40,008 nt of DNA from Mnemiopsis leidyi (taxonomy: Eukaryota; Ctenophora; Tentaculata; Lobata; Bolinopsidae). Each line of letters opens with the position of its first letter. Within the stretch, counting starts at the first letter, position 1. Location: contig JH152654.1 in the NCBI GenBank assembly GCA_000226015.1, positions 150,525-190,532 of the forward strand, given 5' to 3'. The position numbers and the translations under genes were made by a program. Below the pieces are notes generated by a model that searched no databases, had not been told where the DNA came from, and was given only the letters and a program-made list of their open reading frames with translations. Of the stretch, positions 1 through 11,160 are shown one piece after another.

Positions 1-45
1 AGAGAGAGAGAGAAAGACAGAGAGACAGAGAGGGAGATAGATAGA
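1..45. repeat. AG-rich simple repeat at left edge
   Basis: The window opens with an (AG)n tract that decays into GACAGAGAG and GATAGATAG. It is a microsatellite cut by the window boundary. No gene signal is associated with it. Confidence 0.9.
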
Positions 46-2496
46 GGTGTTTATAACAAGCGCTAGACAAAGCCTTTCTGTTGAAACCGTGCTGAAGTTT
101 TCTAGAACTTTCCCTGAATTACAGTGAAAGTTAGATGGAGATAGAAGTATAAATTTTAACTGCACTGACACGAGTAACAGTGTGTAATCAAGGAGCACCA
201 CACGTCCCTTGTTAACACTATGCCCACATGACTAGCTAACGTCCCTCAGCGTAGTGACAGCTACTTGGATATACCGAATAACTTAATTTAACTTTATTTT
301 ATATGCAGTGAAACATTCATGCCATTCTACGGCTAGGCTAGAACGGTTATTGCTGTATAGCCACAATGTAACAGTACCGTCATTTACACGCGACACTACG
401 TCATCCATCACGATGTTACCAAAGATTCTGTTGAAAGCTACATTGCAATGTCACCAAGCGGGACCTACAACTAGAGGTTAAATCTCCTGCTGCAATTCTA
501 AGGATAACTCAAGATTCATGTGACATAAGATCTAAGTGTAAAACGTGACGATATGTCACGTCAAAACTTGTGAGATCATGGGTATTCTTGAATAACATGC
601 ATAATGCAGCGGCTCGATCAGCAACCTCAGAAACAGCTAAACATTTTCTACTTCTCCGAGCCCCTTATTGAGATTGATTTGATCTCCATTAGATGTACAA
701 AAGTATCTTTAATTTATATTTTTAGACGAGTTCAGTGAAATAATTATTATTTATGCATGAAGAAAAAAGGCACATACATTCGAAATGATATACTTCATTT
801 AATTTCAAGTCATTCTAATTTCTAGATGTGCCATCAATTAGAAATGCTACACATGAGATTCACTGCTCAAACTATCACGTAATAGCCAGGTTATTTAATG
901 TAAACCGACACTATAATGACAATGTACACAAGTTTCTATAAAGCCGACTATTTCAATCTCTTAACTAGATCATATTACCGCTGACCACATCAACACCATT
1001 AATTAACTAGAAGATAAATCGAGACTGCATTTGAGCGAGACTAATCAAGATAGTCCGGAGAATTTGTGTTAAGTCATCAGTTTTTCAGTTAAGATGGCAA
1101 TTTTAACATCTAAACCGACCGAGATAACACAGATTTATGAGCCGCAGCAGTGCACTTTACACGTAATATTGATATAGAATTTAGGAAATAGGAATAATAA
1201 TTTAGGTTTGTCAGTGTACAAACAAGCACACCTTACTAAAAGGCGTATCTTGGCAGCTCGATTGAGTGAACACTCGTCTGAATAATGAGAGATTGTCGGA
1301 TCATACCCGACTCCAAACGTTGCCGCACTATAAAGTTTAGAAATAATGTCCGCAGTAAATGTCTGCTCAGTACAGATCATGAAGGTTGGTTGGTTGTAGT
1401 CCACCCACTTTCATCATTAAATTTTCAGCCCATCTATAAATTATAACACATCTGTTGTCCGCGTTTACCGGTAAAAAGCTCACCGGCTTGCATTAATATT
1501 TGATAATATTTGAATGACTCAAAATTAGTACTCCTTATTTTTATACTTACAACAATTAAAGTACATTTAGTTCGATGTGCCAAGTAAATTTTCTTATGCC
1601 GACTTACACATAGCAAAGCAAGGATTGTAACCCAATCAATTCAGACCGGAAGTGTATCGACATGACGTATTTGATTGGTCGATGAGAGAGTAAGAATAAA
1701 CATTTGAATGCATTCCAGAGAGCTCATATAAAAAAATATATCCTATTTATTTTTTCCCTTTTCATGTGAAGATCCCAACAAATAATATGCAACAGCTGAT
1801 GACTACATATGATACTTCACATTTCATTTCTTTATTATCACGAAGCCATACATTTTATCAGCAATTTGTTGTCATGCCATCATTGCAATGCATTAATTCG
1901 GACAGTAAACTTGAATATTCATGTCTAGTCTTGGTCTATGATTTACCGCCCAAAAACATAACTCATAGGAACTCACATCACATTAGACTAATTTACATCG
2001 GATTTAAAAGGAGGGCCATGTTAAGATTGTTAAAGTAACTGGATCCTTGGCGCAGTAAAGAAATGACACACAGTCATCCTGGAATCTTCCGAGAGTCGGC
2101 ACAAATTATTTTGACATAGTTCAGTGATGACAAAGCCCACCAAGTCACACACTAACGGACAAACTCATGATTCCTATATTTAGCTGGTCAGTCAAAGTTT
2201 TGTCTTAAGAAGAAGACATTGTATTGTAGCCATATATGTACAACTTGCCAACAAGAACATGTTGAGCGGTAGTTGTAGCATCCCCAGAATCTAGTACACA
2301 CATAGCATCCCGGACCACGCCCAGCAAAGTAATATATACTGACTTCGCAGTTGTGTTAGCAGCTCAGAAAATTACTCTTGTTATATAAGTGTGGAAGCAC
2401 TTGCAGCAAGCGAGATATGTATGTAGATTTATATTATGGCTTGATTAAGAATGATTATCGGAAAATGGTAGACAACAAAATTTCAAAACCACTCAC
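46..2496. other. No gene recognised; probably paxillin intron
   Basis: This AT-rich stretch has only short open frames with no recognisable protein. No LIM or LD-motif exon of the minus-strand paxillin gene could be found here. Because the paxillin exon ending at 2497 closes with a good donor (AC|GTGAGT), most of this stretch is probably its next intron. Confidence 0.5.
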
Positions 2497-3443
2497 GTGT
2501 AGTCATCAGAAGCATCATGATCGACAGCTTTAGCAGGAGAGTCTACCAATGCAACGCTCGCATAAGATCCCCGCACGGCTTCAGAGTTATTTAGAACTTT
2601 AGGAGAGGGTGCTCTCACTAGGGCAGCAGCAGCTGGAGGTGGAGGTAGAGGTGGTTCTGAGGGAGGGTTCCTGAGACTCTCCCCCAGGGGCTGCTGAGCC
2701 TTGGGAGTAGAGTTGGCTGGCCGAAACGGTTCTGAGTAGACGGGAGAGGGCTGAGGGGGTCCTGTGTTCGTTGAAACTTGTAGATCTGCTAATATTGCAT
2801 CTGAAAATTTAGTTGTAAGCAATAAGAATGAATATGTTACAAGTGGATCACAGGTAAAGGACTCAACCAATGAAAATCATATCATGATTGCAATTGAAAG
2901 CAAACTGAATGAGCAGCTATAAAATTTTAACAAAACAACATAGAACAGAATAAATTTCCTTCTGCTAGATGATTTGATTTTTACAGTGGAACACTCCAAT
3001 TACAGTTTTGAGAACTTTGAGGAATAATCTAAGCATATTTCCTATCCAAATTTAGGGACACATAGTATATATACTATTACACTGATTGCAATTCAAAATA
3101 AACTGACCATTTTCTTTATCAGGACCATGTGGCAAAATCCTTGCTTTGCAAGATAAACCTCAGCAAATCATTACTGGGAGCACAGTGGGTAACCCATCAG
3201 GATGGAATTTGCAAAAAGGCTTCAGCCTTGTCTTCATATACATAATGTATTAACATTGGTATCACCTATTTAGGCAATATACATTGATTCTGAACACAAA
3301 TTACAATGCAAATATTTACAAACAACAGGAGATAGAATATTAATTATAAATTAATGTATATATGATGTGTTCACCACAGAAATATCGAGATTATATTATG
3401 AACAAATTGAAACGCAAAAAGTATACGAACCTAAGTCATCCAT
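2497..3443 (-). CDS. Paxillin-family protein, N-terminal two exons (partial)
   Basis: Focal-adhesion scaffold of the paxillin/Hic-5/leupaxin family, 5' end only. Coding exon 1 is 3431-3443 (13 bases, MDDL plus one base; donor G|GTTCGT). Exon 2 is 2497-2800 (acceptor TTTTCAG|AT, donor AC|GTGAGT). Joined, the protein starts MDDLDAILADLQ. That is the family's LD1 motif, a leucine-rich helix which in known members binds FAK, vinculin or parvin. About 100 residues rich in Pro, Ser and Ala follow, including a run of four prolines and SPVYSEPF, a possible phosphotyrosine site. This matches the disordered linker after LD1. Later LD motifs and the LIM domains must lie beyond the left edge. A strong acceptor (TTCTTTTTTTAG, 3468-3470) sits 24 bases before the ATG, so the leader is cis- or trans-spliced. 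Paxillin itself cannot be separated from its paralogues here. Confidence 0.8.
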
Positions 3444-3470
3444 CTGTCTCCCTCAGCTCCAGATGTGCTA

Positions 3471-5106
3471 AAAAAAGAACCAATTAGTGATCAAATTCTA
3501 TTCGAGGTGTCTTTACCAAGTATATAACAAAATTTAAATTTTTTAATCAATTTAGTCAATTCATAGCATTTCATTAGTTATTGCATGAGGTGCATTTGAT
3601 TGCAATAAAGAAATTTGTGATTAAAACATCTTAATCGTGTCTCAGGCAGTCACAGGATTTAAATCTACAAGCATATTTTGTCAACAAGAACCAATTGTGC
3701 AGCAGGTGCTGTGTAAGTATCTTCCGCACAAAACCACTCAAGGAATTTTACAACAGCTAAACTGTAGCATATTTGATGATACTGGCTGTAAAGAGGGACT
3801 AGTTTTGGTTAAATTCTTAACTGGTCATAAATCCTATTTTAAATACAGTAGATTTTATCAGTACCTACTTAACAAAAACATTAATGATTCGAAAGCCAAT
3901 TTTTTTATTGCAAACCAATATGAATATAATAAATCTAAACATGATGATCTGTAGGGCAATAATATAGAAGGTGTTTAGTATTATACTCCATCCTCAAAAA
4001 CTATTTAATTACATATGCCTGATTACCGGTTTAGCCTTATCTGGTCCCCTGCTACACAGCTTGTAAACTGGGATCGGCCAGATAAGGGCGGTCCGTGTAG
4101 GTTGACACCGTGCTTTCAGCTATACAATATGCTAACGAAAGCTAAAAAATAATAAAACTAAACTAACATACTTTCATCATGAGCCTCCTCTGCAAAGTTA
4201 TTAACTGAAAGAGGAGGCAGCCTTGAAAGGTCATAAGATTTCATGTAGTTACATATGTCTTGACTTTTGTGGCCAGCTATACATCAAATCTGACCACCTA
4301 AAACCAAAAAATCTGTTGACCTTAAAGCATCTACTGAACTTTTTACCTTTTCAGAGGGTATGGTTAGTTTAACTAAACATTGACAATGGGGTAGATTTAA
4401 GGGATTTATGGTTATCAGTGCCTTGATGGGTAAGAAAAGTTTGAAATCACCAGCAGCACCTTGACATAATTTGATGAGTTTAAATTTGACAAGATATGCA
4501 GTACCACCACAACCATTCAACCCTTTTAGATGTATAGATGGAGACATCATACAGAAGAGCCCTCTGCTGAGAGATACAGTTAAGGTGATAGAGATCCAGC
4601 AACTGGAGCAGTGGCGAAACTTTACTTTGTGCCGCCCCCACTGAATGCAATTTGCCGCCCCCTTTCTGAAACAGGCTCGCTTCGCTTGCAGAAATTTGTC
4701 TGTCTAGGCACCATTACAACCAACTCCAATTTGTGTTGAATTTCGAAGCAGCATACTCTCATTGTACATTAATATGAGTTACTATACTAGCATGTGAGTA
4801 TTCAGCTCAGCAGCGTACCAGGCAGCCCTGGCTACGCTGGGCGCCAACCTGTTATATAAGTATGGGACAATTTTGCAAGATTAACTGCGCGACTAGCAAA
4901 ATCACCTGTTATTTATTTAGATTTTTGGAACATATGTTCACAAGTAGCTCCCAGTAAGCTCTTCAGCAAGGGCTCCACTTAGGGACGCCTTTTACTGTTA
5001 TAACGCCACTTATTCAGCTACTTCGGAGCCGCTACATCATGTGTAGGGTGGCACTGTGCCGCCCCCCTAAGGTTCCGCCCCCCCTGCTAGAGGGAGCAGT
5101 CGTGAA
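3471..5106. other. No gene recognised; hairpins and C-rich patches
   Basis: There is no convincing gene. Two perfect inverted repeats stand out: CCTTATCTGG paired with CCAGATAAGG (about 4034-4086), and GCCTCCTCT paired with AGAGGAGGC (about 4183-4219). Between 4611 and 5093 there are several GCCGCCCCC-type patches in the same orientation. The stretch starts CAGTGGCGAAAC, like the termini of some DNA transposons, but no matching inverted end was found. Confidence 0.4.
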
Positions 5107-5547
5107 ACCACTGAACTAGAGGGGGTTCAGCGAACATTCACAAGTGGCATAGGAGGCACAGAAAATATAAACTATTGGGAAAGATTCTCTCATATATTCT
5201 CTCCCTAGAAGGGAGCGTTACAACATCCTTATGATGTAGAGAAACTCAACTTTCTCGTGCCTAACTACTGTGATACTCAAGCCGTCATTTCTACCCTTTC
5301 CTACTTGAGTTCAATGAGCAAGCAGACACTGTATGATGGCTCATTTGCAGTGAGAGGACCAAGACTTTGGAATATAGTGCCTAAAAATGTAAAAGCTGTA
5401 GATTCGTTTGACTGGCTCAAAAGTGAAAAACCGTGTGTCTGTGTTTTTTTTGCCTTGATACTTGACAAACCTCCTGTCACTGGCTACGAAAGCAGCTGGT
5501 CCAATTCCTTGGCAGACTACTTGCCAGTGAGATGGTCAGAAATCTGA
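5107..5547 (+). mobile_element. Decayed LINE 3' end (RT C-terminal region)
   Basis: A non-LTR retrotransposon remnant. It encodes, in order: TELEGVQRTFTS, then NYWERF, both typical of the region after the reverse transcriptase catalytic core in many marine-invertebrate LINEs; then SFAVRGPRLWNIVPKNVK; then DKPPVTGY and NSLADYLP, the usual C-terminal Pro-Gly-Tyr and Asn-Ser-Leu motifs. The frame is broken between about 5190 and 5260 by at least one frameshift and a stop, so no functional protein is made. The upstream endonuclease and main RT domain are absent, as expected for a 5'-truncated copy. Confidence 0.75.
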
Positions 5548-6023
5548 TGACCTTTCCTTCTACCAGAATAAACTCTACCTCAGTAGAATAAAATAATCAC
5601 ATACATCATCACTGGTTATCAAAATAATTTAACATACCAACTTAAAGCTAATTATTAAGACCAACGTTCAATGCTGTTTAAATTACTACAATATAACTTT
5701 CATACAAGCCGTATATGATTGCCAAGAAACAGGATTGATGAAAAAATAATACATTATTTTACTGGATCAACAACTGATCTACACAAAACAGTGGCTTAAA
5801 AACACTAGAGAATAAACTAACATTAGAAACAAATTAAAGAAAATAAACAACTACAGTTAGAACAAACCCTTTCATATTTATGAATAACTTCCTGGCGGCA
5901 AATGGGTGAGTACTAAGATAGTCATTATGCCTAGCTTTATTTTCTAGGAAGGACTTGAATATAAATTAAGCATGGTGTACAAAATAGGGACTTCTTCGTC
6001 AGTTTTATGATGAATAGGACTAG
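5548..6023. other. AT-rich, no feature recognised
   Basis: Low-complexity AT-rich DNA follows the LINE remnant. No coding, RNA or repeat structure could be supported. Confidence 0.5.
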
Positions 6024-6329
6024 GGTCATCGCCCGATTTCGGGGGAAAGCAAAAATGCACGGTAAATCGGGGGACCTGGTAAATCGGGGGAGTGCCATTT
6101 GGGGCCCGAAATTGGGTCTAAATTGTCTCTTATAAGTCTAGATACCGTCTTATGTTTCGATATACAGTCTTTTTGTCATTGGAACAATGTTAAATAAGCA
6201 AAAAGTGTTAGTCCGACTGTATTAAATAGTTTTGACAACAGAATTTAACAGTTGCCTTGGAAATAAAATGATTTTCGGGGGAAAGAAATGAGGCCCGGTA
6301 AATCGGGGCCCGGTAAATCGGGGATGACT
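6024..6329. mobile_element. MITE-like element with imperfect terminal inverted repeats
   Basis: The left end reads GTCATCGCCCGATTTC (6025-6040). The complement of the right end (6315-6328) reads GTCATCCCCGATTT, so the two ends form a short imperfect inverted repeat about 300 bases apart. Inside both ends are copies of GGTAAATCGGGG (two near the left end, two near the right). There is no open frame of note. This fits a non-autonomous DNA element; no clear target-site duplication could be defined. Confidence 0.55.
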
Positions 6330-6448
6330 GTGATAGAGTTGTCAAGTACGTCTTGTAGCGAGTGAAACGTGACATTACACATTACCGTAAATTAATTAAT
6401 TAATCATTTTATCAATGACCATGATCACATTCAAATTATTTGTTGTCG

Positions 6449-6955
6449 CGGTGATACCCGACTCACGCAGCTAAAGCTGAACGTTTCGTTAGAACGTTAG
6501 ACGGATATAATCTCGTCAAATTATTTGTTAATAATAGTACGTTGAAAGTCTTACGCAAATAATTTGAGTGCATGTGTAAACATGATCATTGATTGTTGAT
6601 AAAAAAGTCAACGGGCGATGCGCGTCTAGAATTTTTCCGAAATTCATCTGTCTCCAGGCCAAAAATGCGTATAAAGACTAAGAGCGCGTGATGGCCGCGA
6701 CAGTAGGTTATCAACCTACAAATAAAAAGGCGAGCGACGCGCGCAAAAGGGCCCTGGTTAGAGCAAAATTATTGCATATGCATACCCAGCAGTTCAGTTC
6801 CTTAACATGTGTTACCGGGCGATCGCGCTGCGCGGCTCGCCCGGTAATCTCTAAGTTGTCACGGTGCAGTGATACCCCACTCACACAGCTAAAGCTGAAC
6901 GTCGCGTTTCGTTAGAAGTAGAACGTCAGAACGCGACGGTAGACGGGTATAATTT
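6449..6955. repeat. Diverged direct repeats and hairpin
   Basis: Two related copies lie at about 6449-6515 and 6863-6955. Each contains a GTGATACC-CACTCAC block followed by CAGCTAAAGCTGAACGT, TTTCGTTAGAA and a GACGG(A/G)TATAAT block. The second copy carries extra insertions. Between them, 6812-6822 and 6837-6847 form a perfect 11-base inverted repeat (TTACCGGGCGA / TCGCCCGGTAA) with a 14-base GC-rich loop. A 23-base block, CAAAAGGGCCCTGGTTAGAGCAA near 6745, recurs with one change near 7600. Confidence 0.6.
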
Positions 6956-7020
6956 TTGATCTCGCGTCGTCAATCTCTAAGCAACAAAGACTGAGTTCCC
7001 CAGCCAACAGATGTGTTGCC

Positions 7021-7341
7021 AGGGACCTCAGGAGGGATCAAACGTAGAGAGAGCCGCGCAACGCCCGGTAACAGATGTGATGCGATAGTGCTTTAATGCT
7101 AACGCTAAGCCAACAGAAAGGTATGTACAATTACATGTAAAAATTGAATTACGCGACGCGCATGACATGACGGCCTTACAGCTTATCGAGGTGTTACCCT
7201 GTTGCAATATGAACATACAATGTGTTTTTCGTTGGGTACCTCTACTACGGTAATTAGTAGTGGTACTGGTACTTGCAATGCGCTATTATTTTTGAATTTA
7301 CCGGGCGCTGCGTGACTCTCTCTACAAAGACTGAGGTCCCC
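7021..7341. repeat. Long inverted repeat, about 50 bases per arm
   Basis: The arm at 7021-7071 (GGGACCTCAG ... GTAGAGAGAG ... CGCCCGGTAA) is the reverse complement, with several mismatches, of 7298-7341 (TTACCGGGCG ... CTCTCTCTAC ... CTGAGGTCCC). A partial direct copy of AAAGACTGAG(T/G)TCCCCAG is also present at about 6987 and 7326. The arms share the CCCGGTAA core with the neighbouring MITE and hairpin, so this is probably one family of nested non-autonomous elements. Confidence 0.6.
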
Positions 7342-8086
7342 AGGCAATTTTCAATTTTGAATATCATCATCAATAATTGAATTTGATAGCTTCTTTAGCC
7401 GCTAATCCGGACATCGAATGGCTAAGCTTTGTCACTTTGAGACAGGAAACGTGCAAAGCTAGTAGAAAACTGGGCAAAGCACTGTGACTGTTTGCGGAAA
7501 AAATAAGAAACCATTTGCAATTTGGTATGTGGTAATGCTTATGATAATAAAACTGAAAAAATAGCACAAAGGAGAATAGTATACAATATTCAGGTTCAAG
7601 CAAAAGGGCTCTGGTTAGAGCAAGTCAAGCTTCATTTCACAATTTATATTTAATATGATTTATTTTAATTTCGATCTTGAAGTGAATTCAAAATGCATGT
7701 TCTAGTTTTCTACTAGTATTACTGGTGGTGGTAATACATAAAAGTATTGATGGAATTTAAAACTGGTAGAATTTATAAGGGGGTATTCTTCGAAATCTTA
7801 TTCTTAATTCTAAGCTACAGTACTAGCAGTTCTATTCAAAACACATACTCATAGTCATAACTAAGAGGTTCTAAAAAGATTCAATAAGTCATTGAAAATA
7901 TTATTCATACTTAAACAAATTTATCGATATCTAACATTTATCGCATTTTTCCTTACTATAACAAATTCTGAAATTTAGCAAAAGTTTAAGATCTATAGTT
8001 ACTGAGGCAAACCTATGCTACTAATAGTAGTAGTAGCCTACTATTTTAAGACTTGACTGAATCTGAAGCAGGCATTGCAACAAAGT

Positions 8087-8113
8087 GGTTCAAACCCATC
8101 TATGGTTTGAACC
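8087..8113. repeat. Perfect 10-bp hairpin with 7-base loop
   Basis: GGTTCAAACC (8087-8096) and GGTTTGAACC (8104-8113) are exact reverse complements around the loop CATCTAT. Each arm resembles a tRNA gene B-box (GGTTCRANNCC), but no tRNA cloverleaf can be drawn around it. Function is unknown. Confidence 0.8.
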
Positions 8114-8460
8114 GATCAGTCGTCAAAGTTGATTATTGGTTATGTTCATAAAAAACCGAGGCTGCGTAGCAGAAGTAAGAACTTGTTGCAAAAAATGTAT
8201 CCGTCATCCCAGCTGCTTCTTCCACGTCTAACTTTCTTCCTGAAAAATTATGCGTATTGTCAAATCTGGTATCAGGTATGCATACACAGATACAAGGTAT
8301 AGCCATGAAGAGATGATATTATCCAAGGTTCTAACGATAGTTGGGTATAACTACGATGAGAGTGACCTTAGTTTTACAAAATTAGATGAAAGTTCAGTGC
8401 TTTTATTAATCTTGACAAAAAAGGAACAAAAAAGGAAAACAATGTTCATCACACTCAGTC

Positions 8461-8996
8461 TCAACTGACTTTATCAAAGTAGGCCAATTGTCGCTTCTTT
8501 CGCTGAATCTTATCATCCTCCTGAGGAATTTACCTAATTGAAAATAAAATTACAATATAGAGTTTTGCATTCGATGCCGGAACTTAAAAATCTAACATAA
8601 GTTCTCATGAAACCAAGAAAGAACTAAATCGGTCGTTACGAAAAAGGTAACAAGCAAACCTTGTCGTAAAAGTAAGCTTGTTGACGTTTATGTCGTGGTC
8701 TCATTCTGCCTGGGATCCTCAATTCCCCCTTTCTTTTCAACAACCCCACTTCAAGTTCTTGTTCATCCGCTTCGCCCTGCAAAATTACGATTGTTTGACT
8801 TCGCGAGCAATAGCTTCTATTAATCGTATCGCCCAGAGTAAAATCGAAAGTCGATAATCTATTGATTTGTTTTATTTTTGATTCTACAAAGATGAATAAA
8901 TTAACATAAAGTTGAATCTTATTTAGATGCAAATATTACAAATATTAGTCCAAAGAAAATAACACCAACCGAAATAGATCGTTTCTGAAGTGACAT
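8461..8996 (-). CDS. Candidate small secreted peptide precursor (77 aa)
   Basis: Not recognised from any named family. Three exons read in one phase: 8940-8996 (19 codons), 8660-8776 (39 codons; acceptor TTTTGCAG, donor AAG|GTTTGC) and 8461-8520 (19 codons and TGA; acceptor CCTCAG). Exon 1 encodes a short basic start and a hydrophobic run (VGVIFFGLIF) resembling a signal peptide. The remainder is hydrophilic and has dibasic sites. KR is followed by QQAYFYDK at the end of exon 2, and KKR is followed by QLAYFDKVS at the end of exon 3, so nearly the same peptide appears twice, each time after a dibasic site with Gln first. That is the layout of many neuropeptide precursors (convertase cleavage, then pyroglutamate). 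The weak point is the exon 1 donor, TTT|GTAATA. A small single-pass membrane protein is the main alternative. Confidence 0.4.
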
Positions 8997-9004
8997 GTCC
9001 ACTG

Positions 9005-11160
9005 CCGCACCCGAGGTTAAACTGTCAGACATGATGCACATACTGATACAGACAAACAGACTTACAAACACAAGCATCATTTATCGATCTGGGGAACGTG
9101 GGGTTATTTATCGTATTGTTTCCAAACTTTTTGTGGAAAAAAACATTTTTTCGTACGTGATTTCATTTCGAACAATTGCTCTAGACATTGGAGAAAGCTA
9201 ACATAGAGCCAGGCCAAAGTCATACCAAACCCAAGCGATCTACGACCTACATCTATTAAAAGCCCAGCATACATAATAACGACATATAGGTAGATCGTGT
9301 AAACGGGCGTGATAACGCAGTAGGAGTATAATTCACACAGGAAAAGAAGGTAATGACCTTATTAAAAGATAGGAGGGGTGATATAGGATCAGAAGGATAT
9401 GACAATTTTAACAGTTGTTGAGGGTATAATCACCTATCTATAGCATGATTGAGCTACTAGTGATTACTGTAATAAGTACTTAGTGCAGGTAGCGAGTTCG
9501 ACTTCTGGGTAGACAGATACTAAATACTTTAATTATAATCTTACAGTATTAGATTAGCAAAAATTTGAGTTGACAACGATATTCAATGTTCATGATGAGA
9601 GGACAGTTTTTCGTGGAAAGTATTCAAAGAAAAAAAATCAAACTTCATTACTGCACTGACCGGATTAAATTTCATATCAAACAACAAAGTTTCAATGACT
9701 GTGGGGAGATGACTTATATTGACAGTCGTATTGATGATAGAAGAAGAACTTCCACACAGCTAATAGCAATAATATAACCGGAGAGCATGCTGTTTTACCG
9801 AGAAGGCGTTATTTGACAGGAGTCAACACGCGTTATGCGCCACAATATTATATCCGACTGACATGGGGACCGCATCAGTCAAACTTCACGTCATAAAGTG
9901 TCCCTAAGTTCTTCCTCGTCCACATTTTTCTATTTTATCCCATTAACAACCCTCCCCCCAAGACATGAACACGCTTGTTTCCCGGAAGAAAGTCAAGGTA
10001 ATGGGAACATTTATCACTTACTGAGACGCAGAAACTACCAATGAAGGATGCAATTTGAATAATTGGCCAGCAGCTCTTCGGTTTCCGGAGCTAGCTGGAT
10101 GCCGTTATATCGGTCTAGTAACAAGTTATAAGAGCAATTTGCGGCAATAAACGTCAAATATAACTGACAATGCGGTGATCGGTAATACTAAATGACACCT
10201 GCTGTAATTATTGTTCCTTGGGGGACCGCCCGTGATAATAGCCGACTGTAAATAACCGAAAGATGATTGTTCTAATTAATAACGCGACAAGGAAATTCCG
10301 CCAATAGTTGCGCCAGGAATCCCAACTAGAAATAACGGGGTGAAAACTCGGCCATAAAGTTGAAACTACAGCCACTTAAAATGAAATTGACAAAAGTAAT
10401 TTGATTATAAGTTAAATCTAAGTTTGCCTTGACAATTACTTAAAAATTCTTGTCTTTGAATTGTTAGCTGGCGCTTAAGAGTAAGTTCACGAGGTTTAAG
10501 TTAACTTTAACATCAATGATCAAATCATCTAAAGTCTGAAATACTTCTATGTCTTCAAGCCTGTTCAATTCCTGGTTAATTCCTGTAGATCTTGAAAGGA
10601 GTTAGGGTAGCTGGATCTGGAGAAGAAAGAATGTCCGTTAAGATAGAATATCTTGCCATCTTCATTCTCTCCGGTTCCTCACGGTGGGTGATAAAGAATG
10701 AAGCCTATTCTGATACATGCGGTGGAAAACAATCGTCGTAACTGAAACATATCGTATATATACGACTAATTGTTTGACAATTGACATATCAATTATTAAT
10801 AAATCGATTTGTTGATAAGCATGCTTGCTCGATGATTTGACGAAGATATTCCATTGCAGATCCTATCCTACCTAATCGACATTATATTATGTTACATGTT
10901 ATATAATGTTACATTATATATAAGGTAGAATCGTTAGAATAGGAGGAACAATCAATTAGGATCAATCAATCAATCAATGAAGAAACGTTTTTCAGGGAAT
11001 GGGTCACAAATTTTTCGTATCATATGACAGCAATGGACCAATGAGAAGTTAGGTGCCGCCAATCACTATCGAGCAATGCTATCATGCGATATAGACGAGT
11101 TGTGAGCTCTCTCCGAAAATACCTTACCCTATCGGTTAATTGAATACAAAATTAATCAAA
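9005..11160. other. Intergenic, no gene recognised
   Basis: Only short, unrelated open frames occur here. Small features are an AT-rich near-palindromic patch at about 10880-10925 (repeated TTATATTATGTTACAT-like words) and four CAAT repeats near 10965. The CAATCA-rich DNA runs into the 3' flank of the BTB-BACK gene. Confidence 0.5.

Noticed and set aside
3637..3954. Plus-strand open frame of 105 codons
   Set aside because: No family likeness, splice context or second copy. It could be a transposon remnant but nothing supports that.
4611..5093. Transposon starting CAGTGGCG with GCCGCCCC patches at both ends
   Set aside because: The patches lie in the same orientation, and no matching inverted terminus or target duplication could be found.
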